A stretch of DNA of 64,000 nt from Mesorhabditis belari (GCA_958450365.1 CAUEEP010000741.1:3062501-3126500), one strand, 5' to 3'; positions 22,471 through 34,567 are shown, counted from the first letter of the stretch. Notes: a model not told the origin generated them from the sequence alone. A program made the numbers and translations.

Positions 22471-24529
22471 ATGGAAAAGAAAAGAAAAGAGAAATTCTTT
22501 AAAAGTGTGCAAGTGATCCAAAAACGCACATTTTTCAGCCTTTTCTTCACATCCCTCCCCAATCGGGACTTCCTTGCTTTGAGCGAGCGAGTAGGTGGCA
22601 CCCACTGGACTGACCAACACCACAATGAATATCAGAGAGCTGAAGCGAGCATTCGAGAAACACAATCTACCCGCCACCTCAAACTTGAGTACTGAAAGTT
22701 TACTGCTGGCCTTTACTGGTAAAAATAAACCCTTTACTGGTGTACATATTTAATTTTATAGCGCGACTTTCTTATTAGAAGCTCAATCAAATCACACCGA
22801 TACACACAGCCAGAGCTAAATTTTCTTTTTTTTATCAAATGTTTTCTGAATCCCTTCTTCAGTTCTTTGCTTTCTTTGAAAAACATTTGTAGATAGGAAA
22901 GACAAAAGAGAAAAGATTCCTTTGTAATGAAATTTTTGAAGAGATAAATCAATTTTGTTCTTTTTCTAATCGAGACTTACGTAGAAGGGGAATTTGTGGC
23001 GTCAAACTGAATAAAAAAGAAAGAAAAGAAAGAGAGAAAGAAGAGGGTTGTGACGGTAGCTTTGATATCAAACTTTCTTGAAAAAAGGAAAGAGAGGCTA
23101 AAATTGGCTTTGTTTTCGACCCAAATTTAGCCGAGTTTGGAGATAAAATGAAGGAAGGAATTGAAAGTGATTGGAAATGATTGCACCCAGATTGGTCACA
23201 GATCGTGCAAGTGAGTTGGAAAGGACTCGCCCAGACAGAAAAAGTGAGCAGAATACTTTTGACATATTCACGAGTTGGGTACTTATGGGTTTTATCCGTG
23301 CAGTACTACCTACTCTTAAAGTCTCTTACCTAGTCCAGCTCTTAGCCATGCTTTGCTTTCAGACGCACTCAAAGCAAAGCACTCAAATCCGTAAAATTGT
23401 TGTGTGAGTGTGCTAGATCGGATACGTTTCATTTGGGTTTAAATCTACGATGGGTGACGACGCGGTATGGTCAAAGTGGTCTTTGTGGTCAAAGTGGTCA
23501 AAGTGATCGCGGTATGGTCAGCTCCATTCGGATATGGCCAGTGTAACCTGGACCGGAAGAGACCTGGACCTGGACCTAGACCGAAAGAGACGAAACAGAA
23601 CCGGTACCAAGAGCTCCTCTTATGGAAAAGCCCTGCGTCAGACGTCAAGCGATTACGCGGTCACACAAAGAATACCTCGATCGGCTGTGATAACTTTGTG
23701 ACAATCAAAACATTTTCCCAGTCATTGGCTAGTCAAAACGTTGGCTTGCTTTTTCTTTGTTTTGTTAAAAAGCAAAAGTATTGTTAAAATGATTTCATTT
23801 CCCCCTTTTGATCCTTCCTTTTAAAAGTTTGAGTGAGATGATAAGCGTTCACTCTCTGTGTTTACCCCAAAAATCCTTAAAGAAAAAGAAAAAGAAAGAG
23901 CAGACAGAACTTGTATACACTCAAGAAGACAAAGAGAAAGTAAAGAAAACAAAAAAAAAGCAGATATTATGTGCGACTTTCAAAGCCGGGATTTGCGCCA
24001 AAGATGGGAAGAAATCATCGATAATAATCGCAAATATCTTTTGGATTAAAGTTTTGTAGAATAAGAAAGTTGTTACCTAAAACGGAAGTTTAAAAGTTGC
24101 CAACCTAATATCAGAGATGATCTCCCGTTACTCCAGAGGGAGTTTACTTTTTTACTTCTTCTTTTTAACTTACTTCTTTACTTCTTTTTGTCTGTCTGTT
24201 GTCTGTCTGTCAGGCCGTGTCTGTTGTAACCATAACTCAATAAAAATGCCATTAAAACATATCAAAATCACAGATTAGAAAGCCACTCAAGAAATGACTC
24301 AAGTTCAACAGTTTCGAAACTAAATTTCTCTACTAACCGGACAAAAGCCACATTCGCGTTTCGTTTCGTGTCTCCCGTTCAACTGAAAACAAAACTTTAG
24401 CGACGTAATGGCAATGGAAATCGAAACGAAACGAATAGAAATCTCTAATGTTTGCTACCTTTTAAGACTTAACTTTGCTAAGTTTCGTGTTTAAGTGCGA
24501 ATTGAAAAACATTGACTCGCCTTCACAGA
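22471..24529. other. Repeat copy and unassigned sequence
   Basis: 22590-22830 is a direct copy of 17215-17490. 23171-23790 has open frames on plus (for example at 23171-23407), but no splice structure or family match. 24115-24230 is T-rich with a CTTCTTTA and CTGTCTGT repeat. Part of this may belong to the retroelement that starts further on. Confidence 0.45.
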
Positions 24530-25430
24530 ATTACCTTGGCTCTTGCCTGGCAAGGCCAATACTACAAATTCACTGTTCTCCTTTTAGGTCTATCCCAGCT
24601 CTGTGGGTTTTTACGAAACTGTTTCGTGCACTAGCTAATCACTTTAGGGTCTAAATCGTTCAGATTTTTCGTTATCTAGATGATGGTTTAGTCTTTGCTG
24701 ATAGCCACAAAATGATATTGAGAATGAGAGGCATAGTGTTGGAGACACTGAATAGAGTTCGAGACACTGAATAGAGTTCGAGGCCTGAATAGAGTTCGAG
24801 ACACTGAATAGAGTTGGAATCACCCCTGCAATCGAGAAGTGTGTTTGGGAACCAGTTGCTGGATTTTCTTGGATTCACTGCGAACTTATATCTGTTTCTC
24901 AAAGCCGGATTGAGAAAGCACAAATGCAAGTGCAAGCCTTATTAAACGGTGACTGTACACTAAGGAATTGTAAACGTTTTATTGGTTACGTTATCTCTAT
25001 GCATTTGGTGGTTTTAGACGAAGTTCGATCAACGTGTTTCACTTCATAAATAGTGGTTCAACTCGAGGCTGCGATGACGGCCGTCCACAAACCAGTCCAA
25101 GCCAACAAAGAAGAGAAAGCTGAATGGACAGAATGTGCCAAGGGTTTGACGCAGCCGGTGAAGCAAAATCTCGGTAATCGTCTTAACGGGTGGACAAGTT
25201 CTGTTTACTGATGCATTGGCATCAGCATTAAAGCGGTATTAGTCACCCCTGGGGGTGCATATCGAGCGGCTACAAATTTGACGGAATCAGAAAAACTTAG
25301 ATCAAGCCTTCACCGAGAACTACTAGAAATCAATTTTGGGCTTCCTTCATTTATGAGGCAGTATGCTCCAGGCCTCCAGGCTAAGGTTAACTTTTCTTTC
25401 GAATTCTTCTGCCATATGAACAATAACGGA
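24530..25430 (+). pseudogene. DIRS/PAT-like retroelement: RT and RNase H remnant, copy A
   Basis: Reading across frameshifts on plus: WQGQYYKFTVLLLGLS, then YLDDGLVFADS (the RT catalytic YxDD box, Tyr codon at 24672), ITPAIEKCVWEP with GFLGF, CTLRNC-like and RFIGYVIS-like stretches, VQANKEEKAEWTE, and the RNase H-like HRELLEINFGLPSF. The run GxTPxxEKCxWEPxxxFLGF followed by an S-R-I-E-K helix is typical of DIRS/PAT RTs (known for that group); Ty3/gypsy is less likely. Many stops and frameshifts. No tyrosine recombinase or split repeats were found. Confidence 0.6.
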
Positions 25431-25659
25431 CAAAAGATTATCATTTCGCGAATTTCTCTCTATTTTTGAAGAGCTATAACTCCGAGCTTTTCTATCGTAG
25501 ACTGGAAGTGTTATAGTGATTCTGAAAGCCTAAAACGAGCTCGATAAGCTTTATTTGCTTTTTAACAGTACTTTAATTTTTGACACATTTCGGGGTGCGC
25601 CAAATTGGATTTAAAAAAACAACATTTTCAGCGCTGTTTTTCTTGTTGATGCCGTGCTC

Positions 25660-26270
25660 TCATCATCTAAATTTTCTAGGATTCACAGTGAATTTACAAG
25701 ACGAATCAATTTCCCAAAGCCGGATTGAAAAAGCACAACTGCAAGTGTTAGCGTTATTAAACGGTGGCTGTACACTAAGAAATTGTAAACGTTTTATTGG
25801 TTACGTTATCTCTACGCATTTCATGGTTTTAGACGAGGTTTTAGACGCGTTTCATTTGACAAAGAGTGGCTCAACTCGAGGCGACTCGAGGCTGATGACA
25901 CCCGTTCACAAACCAGTCCAAGCCAACAAAGAAGAGAAAGCTGAATGGACGGAGTGTGCCAAGCGTTGACGCGAAATGACCGGTGACGAAATGATGCGAA
26001 ATGAACCAGTGACACGAAATCTCGAGGTAATCGTCTCAACAGGTGGACAAGTTTTGTTTACTGATGCATCGGCATCAGGATTAGAGCAGTATTAGTAACC
26101 CCATGTCGAGCGGCTACAAATTTGACAGATTCACATAAACTTTTATCAAGCCTTCACCGAGAATTACTAGAAATCAATTTTGGGCTTCCTTCGTTTATGT
26201 GGCAGTACGCTCCAGGCCTCTAGGCTAAGGTTCACTTTTCTTTCGAATTCTTCTGCCATATAAACAATAT
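25660..26270 (+). pseudogene. DIRS/PAT-like retroelement: RT end and RNase H remnant, copy B
   Basis: A second, direct copy of the 3' part of copy A: LNFLGFTVNLQDESIS, SRIEKAQLQVLALLNG, CTLRNCKRFIGYVIS, KPVQANKEEKAEWTE, then in another frame VSTGGQVLFTDASAS (first RNase H Asp) and HRELLEINFGLPSFMWQYA. It lacks the YLDD box. Damaged by frameshifts. Confidence 0.6.
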
Positions 26271-26439
26271 ACACGAATATACACGAACATAGAATATACA
26301 CGAACTTTGAAAAGCTACTCCCCACGAAATGTTGGGTAATATTGCAGCATGAATGGATAGATGCAATGATTCATCCTCACGAATTTTGTTCATAAAAATT
26401 TATCTAACGTCTCAAAGATAACACTAAAACAAATCAAAG

Positions 26440-28285
26440 GGGTTTCCTTCGTTCATCAAAGACAGTTTCAGAAAGACAGATTCAGGATTAGATGTGGCAA
26501 ATTTGATATGGCGTGAATGTGAATAAAAGCGAGAGATAAAGCCTTTCTTGTTCAAGACCTAGGCTCTTTTCAGACTCAACCAAATAATATTTTTTTGTTG
26601 AAATGACCAATCCAATATAACTTGAAGAATTCAATTTTGGCTCTTTGTTCATTTTGATTATTTAACTAGGGCTCTTTTGTCTTCATTAATAAGGGCTTTG
26701 ACTTATCTTCATTAATAAAGACTTGGACTTAAAAACTTAACTCCAAAACTTAATAGAAAATAGGCTTTACCAGATGATAAGTGTAACTAGATTTGGTCTT
26801 TCGCAGAGCTCAGTTCAGAGCTGAATCTTCAAGGATTAGCTCTTTACTCTAGGCACAATGGTTAGCTGTATAGAAAAAGGTAAAATATCAGATCATCTGA
26901 CCAGCCAGATAAGAGCATCCATACAGCAGAGAGACTTTTCAGGCTTGTATGTTATTAGTCATTTACCTATACATTTAAATCTATCCATATTGTAGTTAGG
27001 ATAAGCTAAGGTCGGGCATTTAGCTCTGGCTGTGTAGATCTGTGTGAATGATCAGGCTTCCAGCAAGAAAATCGATTTTTAACATGAAATATGTGCACCA
27101 GGGCTCATTTTAAACTTTCAGTACTCAAGTTTGTGGTGGATTGGGGTGGCGGGTAGATTGGGTTTCTCGAGTGCTTGCTTCAACTCTCTGATCTTTATTG
27201 TGGGATTGGTCAGTCCAGTGGGTGAGTGCTGGAGATATGGAAATTTGCTGGCATTGCGTGCTTAACTTTTTTTTCCATCACCAACCCAGCCTACCTACGT
27301 TTATTCCCTAACTTCCTTTTCCATCAACACGCTTTTATGATGTTAAAACTAAAGTTTTTACAAGTTTTACAAGTGTTCAACTAAAAACAATAAGGTATGA
27401 GTTGTCGATGTAAATGAGGTCACCGGATGGCACGGTCAGTCACTTAAAAGCCAATTGTTTGTTATCACACCAGACAAGTCCTCGCCTTCACAAACTGTTT
27501 TTTTCCGATTATTTTTTCACAGATTTTTGCACGCTAATATTATTTTTTAAATCTAATCAATCGATTCAGAAAATGAAACAAATCTTCTTTATTTTATTGT
27601 GCTCAACTTACGTATTCGGAGGTGAGACTACTCTGCCAATACTCTCAAATTAATGTACTTTCTAAAATGTGCTTTTTTCAAAGCTTTGAAAGAGTATGGT
27701 AGCTAAGATTTTTGAGAGCAATGAGATCAGAAAATAAAATTGTAAATTGTACGCGCTCTATCTAAACAACGTTTTCAGTTCATTCAACTCAACAAGCGAG
27801 TGATCATCCAAATGAAACATCTGCCGGACATCGTTCGTTTTCTTTTTCATCTAATTTTTCTTCAACTATCTCTAAATTTTATTATCAAAATCAATAAGAA
27901 ACAGTAGCCATCCAGGAAACGATTTCAAAAAACGATTTCGATAAACTTGAATTTACTTTATAAGTCGATTTCTTTACTCTTACTAGGGAACAGTGAGATT
28001 TCGCAATTCGAGCCAAAGCTTTATGATTTACACAAGTCAGCCGCGAGCAACACGATCGTGTTTTGTATTCTGATACACCACGAAAGTTGTATTTTGAATA
28101 GTTTTTTTTCTTTAGCTCGTAGTCTTTGCTTCGATTACATTCTTTTGCCCGTAACTTGCGTAAGTAATATAACTTTGGTTCGGATTGATCTCATCGAAAT
28201 CGGACCTTTCCCTAGTTGGACCTGTAACTAATTTCACTATTTTAGATCAAATCCTGGACGTACTTCAATCGTATTGGTTGATCAT
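26440..28285. repeat. Large inverted repeat, right arm, inner part
   Basis: Reverse counterpart of about 15060-18000. It ends within the membrane exon, where the foreign 3-kb block begins. Confidence 0.8.
27573..28285 (+). pseudogene. Right-arm copy of the small membrane gene, split by an insertion
   Basis: The ATG at 27573 follows AATCGATTCAG; the exon 27573-27621 encodes MKQIFFILLCSTYVFG. The membrane exon starts at 28246 (QILDVLQSYWLI) but breaks off at about 28285, where the TSEN54/IDI1 duplication begins. The rest of that exon is at 31358. The reading frame through a candidate middle exon (27780-27900) meets a stop in both arms. Confidence 0.65.
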
Positions 28286-31200
28286 TGAAAATGGTGTCAC
28301 AAATGTTTACACAACGCAATTGGTAATGCAAATTTCTAATTGAAATACTAGAATTTGGGCCAATTGCAGTATTCCACAGCTCGAGTCGACATCCCAACAA
28401 CACGAGGTTGCATTCCGCAGCACCGGTCTCAAAAATGTAAGTTTAAAAAAATGTAAAATGGTCTTTAAAGCCGATAAAATTTCAGTACATCACTCTTTGA
28501 ATTTTATGACTGAATGGATTAATTATACTTTTCCGATCTTCCTATTCATTATGATCGTAATCTTCATTTCTTGGCACTTGGCAAAACAACACAACCATGA
28601 AATTCCTGAACACGCCCCTCATCAGCCAGCAATCTAGTGCATAATAGACTGATAAATATTTATTTTTGTACAAAGACAGTTAAAAACCGGCAAAAAATTA
28701 TCAGGACAAAGAACCGGAATTACAGATGAAAATGAACACGAATGACTATTTACTGAACAAACTTTTTCATCTCTTGAAGTGTTATCGGATTGTTCGAGTG
28801 TTCAATGTAGGTGATGACAGAGTCGGCTGAAACCATGGCGAAAATCGAGCGAACCTTTGGATCCGGATTGGCACTTGATAGCACGTTCCCACAACTTGAT
28901 CTGAAAAAATATCTACATTTTGTTTATCTCATTTTCTACAGCTAAACATTCTTGCAATTAGTTTATTGCGCACTTCAATAGTTTAGCTTCAAAAACTAAT
29001 AAAACCACTTACTCAAGTACAGTCATTCGCATAAATGGAGTCGTCACAACTGTGTGCATAAATGTGCCCGCCTTGTAAATGTCGTACTCCACTCCCATTT
29101 GCTGTTTTACTTTTGGCATCAGTGGCGTTCGTTGAAATGGCCGTGGTGTGTAGGATGTGTTTGCATGAAATGGAGATCGAGAGAAACCACGTCGAGGTGC
29201 CGGTCCTCCTCTTGACATTTGAAATGGACTCTTGAAAGAGTTGAATCTAAAAAAGGGCATTTAAACGTGAATACTAACAAATTTACATGCCAAACAATGT
29301 TATCGCGTGGTATAGTTAACTAGATCGCATAAACTTATCATTGTAAGCGCCATTTAAAGTTTTCAAGTTTGTATTCATACGGGTAAATAAAAAAAATACC
29401 TATTAAATGCCCGTTGTTCGTTCATCTCCATTGTTTTCTTGAATTTTTCGCGATATTCACTCCATGTTGAAGCTGTAGTCGCGAGCTTAACAAAATATTG
29501 AATTGTTATTTAAATTATTAACAATTACCTCCTCCAAGTTTGGCCAAAACCTCGGCGCTAAAGGTGTCGAGAGACGTTTCATCATCTTCGGTCGTTCCAC
29601 ATAAAAATATTCAAGTAACGTCAAAATTTAGCAACTTACATCTTGAGCTAGCCGTATTACATTCGGTGAGATTATTCTAGATGAAATAGGCTCATGTATT
29701 GGTGATAAATTTTGATCCATCGCCAGGTGAATCATTCTAAAAGTTGAACATCAGTCACGGTTGTAATAAAAAGTTGTACTCTTAGATAATACCGACTTCA
29801 TTTTGCCATTTTCAAGCGTCGGAAACATATCAAGCACTGTCGATGAAAAAGGCTTCAGAGACAAGGAGGCATTTGCAGGTTCTGAAGGCGATCTGAATGT
29901 AAAGTTAAAATTTGCTTGCGTAAAATCAAAGTAAAAATTCTCATATAACATGTGTTGTGAAAGGCACTTTCAAACCGTACTTCTTTGTTTCAGCTAAAAT
30001 ATTGATGGTGGGCTCGGATGTCGAAGGCTTATTGGCTTTCTCGTCAAAGTAACTTATCGATGGTGTCGCTTGCGTCTGTGCAACCGGTTCTGTAGGATGC
30101 AACCTAAAAATATAAATTATAATTAAACTATTGCTGAAAGCAAGCATAAACATCGAGACTTGTATAAAATAACAAACCTTTTCCGAACAACAACAAATCC
30201 GGCTCGTCGCATTTCCCGATACGTCATCAAACAAGAAAAGGAGATTGCTCGTAGAGCTAGTGCCAAAACCTGACACAACTTTTGTTATTACTATCTCAAT
30301 ATTGTTATACCTCTGTTCCAATTAATTGTCCTCCTTCTTTTTCTTTTACGATCGCTGATCCAATTTCGTACAAGTAGAATACCTAAAATGGCATGTTGCA
30401 AAGAAAAAACAATCTCAAACCTCTTCAGGGTACAATGTTTGGGGTGCACCCTTTACCCCGGGAACTCCCATTGTCTGTAGATACTTTGTCTACAAAAAAA
30501 ATAGTATAATAGCGTTGATTAAAATGGACATTGATTAACACATTAAACTTTAACCACTCCAAAGTTAGCTTGAAATACATAAATGTCTTTTAACGAACGT
30601 TTAGATCTGTGGCAAACAATTATGGAATCAACTTTATTGATAAAGGAATGTATTCAACAAAAGACCAAGTCACGCGCAACCTGTACATGGAAAAATGACA
30701 AAACCCGATTAAAGCTTCTTTAAAATTAAAGCAATACTAAATATCATAGAAAAAGAAACTGCTAAAGCAAACAAATCAAATCAATGAATATTTACATCCG
30801 AATAATTAATTCTTCGTTATCTTCTTCCAGCTTTTCAATGTTTCTCCACCATTTTTCGAGATGTCCTAGATTTTCGAAGAGACGAAACCAAGGCGTGAAG
30901 TTGCAGTTTGGATTCGCCAGGCGTTTCTTCAACTCTTCCAACGATACAACTAAAGCAATGTATATGTAGTGGTATAATTCTGATAAATTATATTCTCCAA
31001 ATAAAGGACTATCCATATTTAGCCAAATACTACGTTACTCTTACAAAACAATTTAACTGCGGTTAGCTTCCACCAACTTTGTAGTTATGGTGCGTTACAA
31101 CCATAAAATTGGGTACAAACCTGCATAATTTTCAACTTCCTCCGCGTTTACTTCTATCCGTGACAGATCGAAGTTACGAAGGATGAGCACATAATCCATC

Positions 31201-31357
31201 TCGTGTTCTCCCCATGGCGAATTCGGCATCATCGCTTTGTACAAGTACTTTCCCTAAATTAAAAATAGTATTTAGGTAGCTCAAAAGTATTCAGTTCATA
31301 AAAAACATAACAAGATAAATGTCGACTATTCTTGAGAAAATGGATTACCTTAAATAA
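28285..31357. repeat. Inserted duplicate of the TSEN54-IDI1 block
   Basis: Near-identical and collinear with 34080-37533, except for a deletion at 30511. Left junction at about 28285 within the membrane exon; right junction at 31357/31358, where TTACCTTAAATAAG stops matching the IDI1 gene and membrane-exon sequence resumes. Confidence 0.9.
28750..30511 (-). pseudogene. TSEN54 copy lacking its first two exons
   Basis: Contains counterparts of exons 3-12 of the gene at 34568-36685, with intact splice sites and frames and a TAA stop at 28750-28752. Exons 1 and 2 are absent: sequence matching the intact copy stops at about 30511 and resumes in the IDI1-TSEN54 spacer, a deletion of about 375 bases joined at a 2-base AG overlap. 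Without a start codon or promoter it is probably a pseudogene. Amino-acid changes include Pro/His and Phe/Leu in the arginine-rich exon. Confidence 0.85.
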
Positions 31358-31358
31358 G
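30792..31358 (-). pseudogene. IDI1 3' fragment (exons 5-6 and a bit of exon 4)
   Basis: Exons 30792-30949 and 31121-31253 match the last two exons of IDI1 (including WGEHEMDY-type residues and TPWFRLFENLGHLEKWW). Sequence similarity ends at 31358, fourteen bases into the exon 4 boundary region. The catalytic Cys exon is missing. Confidence 0.9.
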
Positions 31359-31516
31359 CTCATTGCAGCCATTATTGACGTCATCATTGGCGTCATCATT
31401 TTTGCTTTGACTGGGAGTCTCAAATCATTCAATGTCTGCTGTTGGAAAAGACGAAGGAACGAAATTTCGGCAGTTCTAGATAAAGTTCGATTTAAACAAA
31501 AAGAAGTGTTTGTTTG
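31358..31516 (+). pseudogene. Displaced second half of the membrane exon
   Basis: Reads LIAAIIDVIIGVIIFALTGS and SFNVCCWKRRRNE, matching the left-arm membrane exon (IAIIIGVIIVALTGN). It resumes exactly where the duplicated block ends. Confidence 0.75.
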
Positions 31517-31539
31517 AAGTTTTTGCTTGATTCATAAAT

Positions 31540-32490
31540 TTAAATGATGAAATTTGGCCTTAGCAATTCATTTAATCCCTTCGGCTCAAAGAAAAGTTCT
31601 GCTCAAATGATTCTAAGCTTATCATATGTACTCTTGAACACATTTCGTTGTCCTTTTACCGTCAACATTATTACCGTTATTACCGTTAACAATTTGTCAT
31701 CGTCTAGATAAGTGTTTTACTTGAGAAAGGAATTCTGTGAATTTCAAAACACTTGCGAAAGTTTTTAGTGAATCAAGAGCATTTCTGGAAACTTGCCAAC
31801 GCAGATTCTTAAGATCAACAGCGATTCGATCTATTCTATAAAAGACATTAAAAGCTGTTTATTCGAAAAACAGCAAGTCTTTCTTCTTCTATTTCAACTC
31901 TAAAACTAAAGATGCTTTCCAATTCTTTCGTTTCCCTTAGACAGTACTAAAATTGTTTCCAATCCTAGTACAAACATCACTGAGTTTGCCAAATTCTTTC
32001 ATGGTGTACAGAGTGCGAAATAATTGTCGTAACAAGATAAAGTTCTGATTTTAAGGCAAACAACAGCAAAAGGACAAATTTCTAACTGAATAATTTATTG
32101 AAATAACATTTATTGTACATTAACAATTATAAATGAACTATCAAATTTGAAACCATTTGCATTTGAGCAGGCTCGCAGGCGTTTCGAGAAGGCGTCAACG
32201 GTGGCGATCAAATAGGTTGCATCGAGCTCTTCCCACACTTTCAACAGTGATTTCTTCAAGCTTTCAATGTTTTTGTGGGGCTTTGAACAAGCTAACAAGC
32301 TTTGACTTCTAGAAAACCGACAACACTGAAAAATCCATTGGGTTAAGATCTAAAGAGCTAACTCAGAAAAAGAAATGAAGTCTGGGGAGTTGTTTTGGCA
32401 GAACTCTTGGACTTTCTTGGATTTGTGGACTGGTAAGTCCGCTGATTGCTTTGCGATTGCTGATAAGTCCAAAGGCGGTTTCTAAAATAC
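31540..32490. repeat. Large inverted repeat, right arm, outer part
   Basis: Reverse counterpart of 8597-9560, including the mariner remnant. Confidence 0.8.
32110..32470 (-). pseudogene. Mariner-type transposase C-terminal fragment (right arm)
   Basis: Minus strand reads CSKPHKNIESLKKSLLKVW then ATVDAFSKRLRACSNANG, the usual mariner transposase C-terminus, preceded by the broken EFCQN-type stretch. The terminal repeat CAGAGTGCG lies at about 32010; the other end has been lost at about 32490. Confidence 0.65.
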
Positions 32491-33020
32491 TGTCTGTTTA
32501 ATGCTAATTCTCTAGTTTAGACTGAAACTTGAGTTTTCTAGTGTTCACGATTTGATGAATGTTAGCGGACATTTGTTGAGCACAGCTGAGATCAAAGGAG
32601 CACTCACACAGCATCCAAAAGTTAGTTTTCTTCTTGATAGAGGTTCTTTGATATTTCAAGGAGAAAGTTCTAGTGATTTGTGCTCAAAGTGCTCAAAGAG
32701 CTTTAGTGATTGAGGGTTCTCTTTTTAGAAATGTGTCATTGATCACATAATTTTCACTGATAAAATGGCATGACTAGACGGAAGAAGGAAAAGAAAAGAA
32801 AAGAGAGGCTTTAAAATGGAAATGGGTGAAAGGTCGAGACGGGATGGCAAGAACGCATTGATTTGTTTGTAGTGAGGGAGGAGATTTTGCAAATTCGAAA
32901 GTCTACTAAGTTTTCTTAAAACTTAAAACCTAAACAAAACGCTTGTACAACGTTGAATCTAATTATATACTCTTTGAAAGCCGCGAATCTGCCCCAGGCA
33001 GATAAGTTCTTGAATTTTAA

Positions 33021-33315
33021 TCCCTACCATCGTTGTCCAATCCTTACCATCGTTGTCCAATCCCTACCATCATTGTCCAATCTCTACCATCATTGTCCAA
33101 TCCCTACCATCGTTGTCCAATCCCTACCATCGTTGTCCAATCCCTACCATCGTTGTCCAATCCTTACCATCGTTGTCCAATCCCTACCATCGTTATCCAA
33201 TCCTTACCATCATTGTCCAATCCCTACCATCGTTGTCCAATCCCTACCATCATTGTCCAATCCCTACCATCATTGTCCAATCCCTACCATCATTGTCCAA
33301 TCTCTACCATCGTTA
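33021..33315. repeat. 20-bp minisatellite (CCCTACCATCGTTGTCCAAT)n
   Basis: About fifteen units with C/T and G/A variants. All three plus-strand frames are open through it. The flanks at 32490-33020 and 33316-33930 show no supported gene. Confidence 0.97.
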
Positions 33316-33932
33316 ATCACATTGATGAACATGCTAACAATAAGTGAAAAAGTTTGATTTTGAAATTTGCATATCAAAATGGAGCAGACAAGAGCTTTTC
33401 AATATTAAATTCCCAAATCGACAACCAAAAATGAAAATGAAAAACGTGGAGAGTTTATATTATAGCATCAGATATAAAGCTTTTGTTCGTTTAAGTGTGA
33501 GTGCTTTGTGACAGTCACAGTAACCAGTAATTGTTGCAGTCATCTCAAAAGTTACAGTAACAAGTTTGAAATCGCAAAGCATTTCAAGAGTCTACCGTAC
33601 GATTAAAATACTGATTGACTGACTGATTGTTGAGCTTTTCATGAGGGTTTTTTTGTTGACCTTTCAATTTGGGTGATTCATTTTGCACTTTCAATACCCT
33701 GGGTCAGACTCCGCACTTCCAAAACGGCAATCTCTGGAGCAGAGCTTAATCACGTGACAACTTTTAAGAACCTTTTCCTTTCTCAACATATGATTTCTGT
33801 GTGTCTTTTTCTTTTTGAAATGGGGGGGATTGATAAATTTTACTCACTTACGCCGATAACAAAGGGAAATTCTTGTCTATTTCGTAAACCTCTCCGATTA
33901 CTCTGAATCATTTCTGAGCTCTATGATTTCAG

Positions 33933-34316
33933 GAAGTTTTTTATTACTGGTATTGTTCCCGTTACTGGTATTATTACCGTCATTCACTTTCTATCCAGGT
34001 ATGTGATTTGGGAGATCTTGAAAATTTACTCATATGCAAGAATTTAAGCCAAAGAAATAAATGATCTCGTGAATTCTGATCAAAATGGTGGCACAAATGT
34101 TCACTCAACGCAATTGGTAATGCAAATTTCTAATTAAAATACTAAAATTTTGACCAATTGCAGTATTCCACAGCTCGAGTCGACATCCCAACAACACAAG
34201 GTTCCATTCCGCAGCACTGGTCTCAAAAATGTAAGGTTTAAAACATTTAAAATGGTCTTTAACGTTTTCCAAGATAGTTTTTAAAGCCGTTAAAATTTCA
34301 GTACATCACTCTCTGA
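33933..34316 (+). CDS. 3' part of another member of the small membrane gene family
   Basis: An exon from 33933 is hydrophobic (FLLLVLFPLLVLLPSF) with a GTATGTG donor. Exon 34164-34230 encodes PQLESTSQQHKVPFRSTGL, matching the left-arm gene in frame, and 34302-34316 gives the short end with TGA. It converges with TSEN54 (stop at 34568). Upstream exons were not found, so it may be a partial gene. A second frame in the last exon (hydrophobic, to 34453) is not conserved in the left arm and is rejected. Confidence 0.35.
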
Positions 34317-34567
34317 ATTTTATCACCAAATGGATTGAATATACTTTTATGATCTTCCTGCTCATTATGATCGTAATCTTCATTTCTGGGCACTTGGCAA
34401 ATCAACGCGACCATGAAATTCGTGAACACGCCCCTCACCAGCCAGCAATCTAGTGCATAATAGACTGATAAATATTTATTTTTGTACAAAGACAGTTAAA
34501 AAACGGTAACAAATTATCACGACAAAGAAAGCCGAAATTACAGGTGAAAATGAACACGAACGACTAT

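Noticed and set aside
28440..28640. Transmembrane frame in the last exon of the duplicated small gene (NYTFPIFLFIMIVIFIS)
   Set aside because: The family's in-phase reading stops a few codons into this exon in the left-arm gene and at 34316; the hydrophobic frame is out of phase and absent from the left arm.
32953..33357. Three overlapping plus-strand open frames
   Set aside because: All three frames of the 20-bp repeat are open; no splice or start context.
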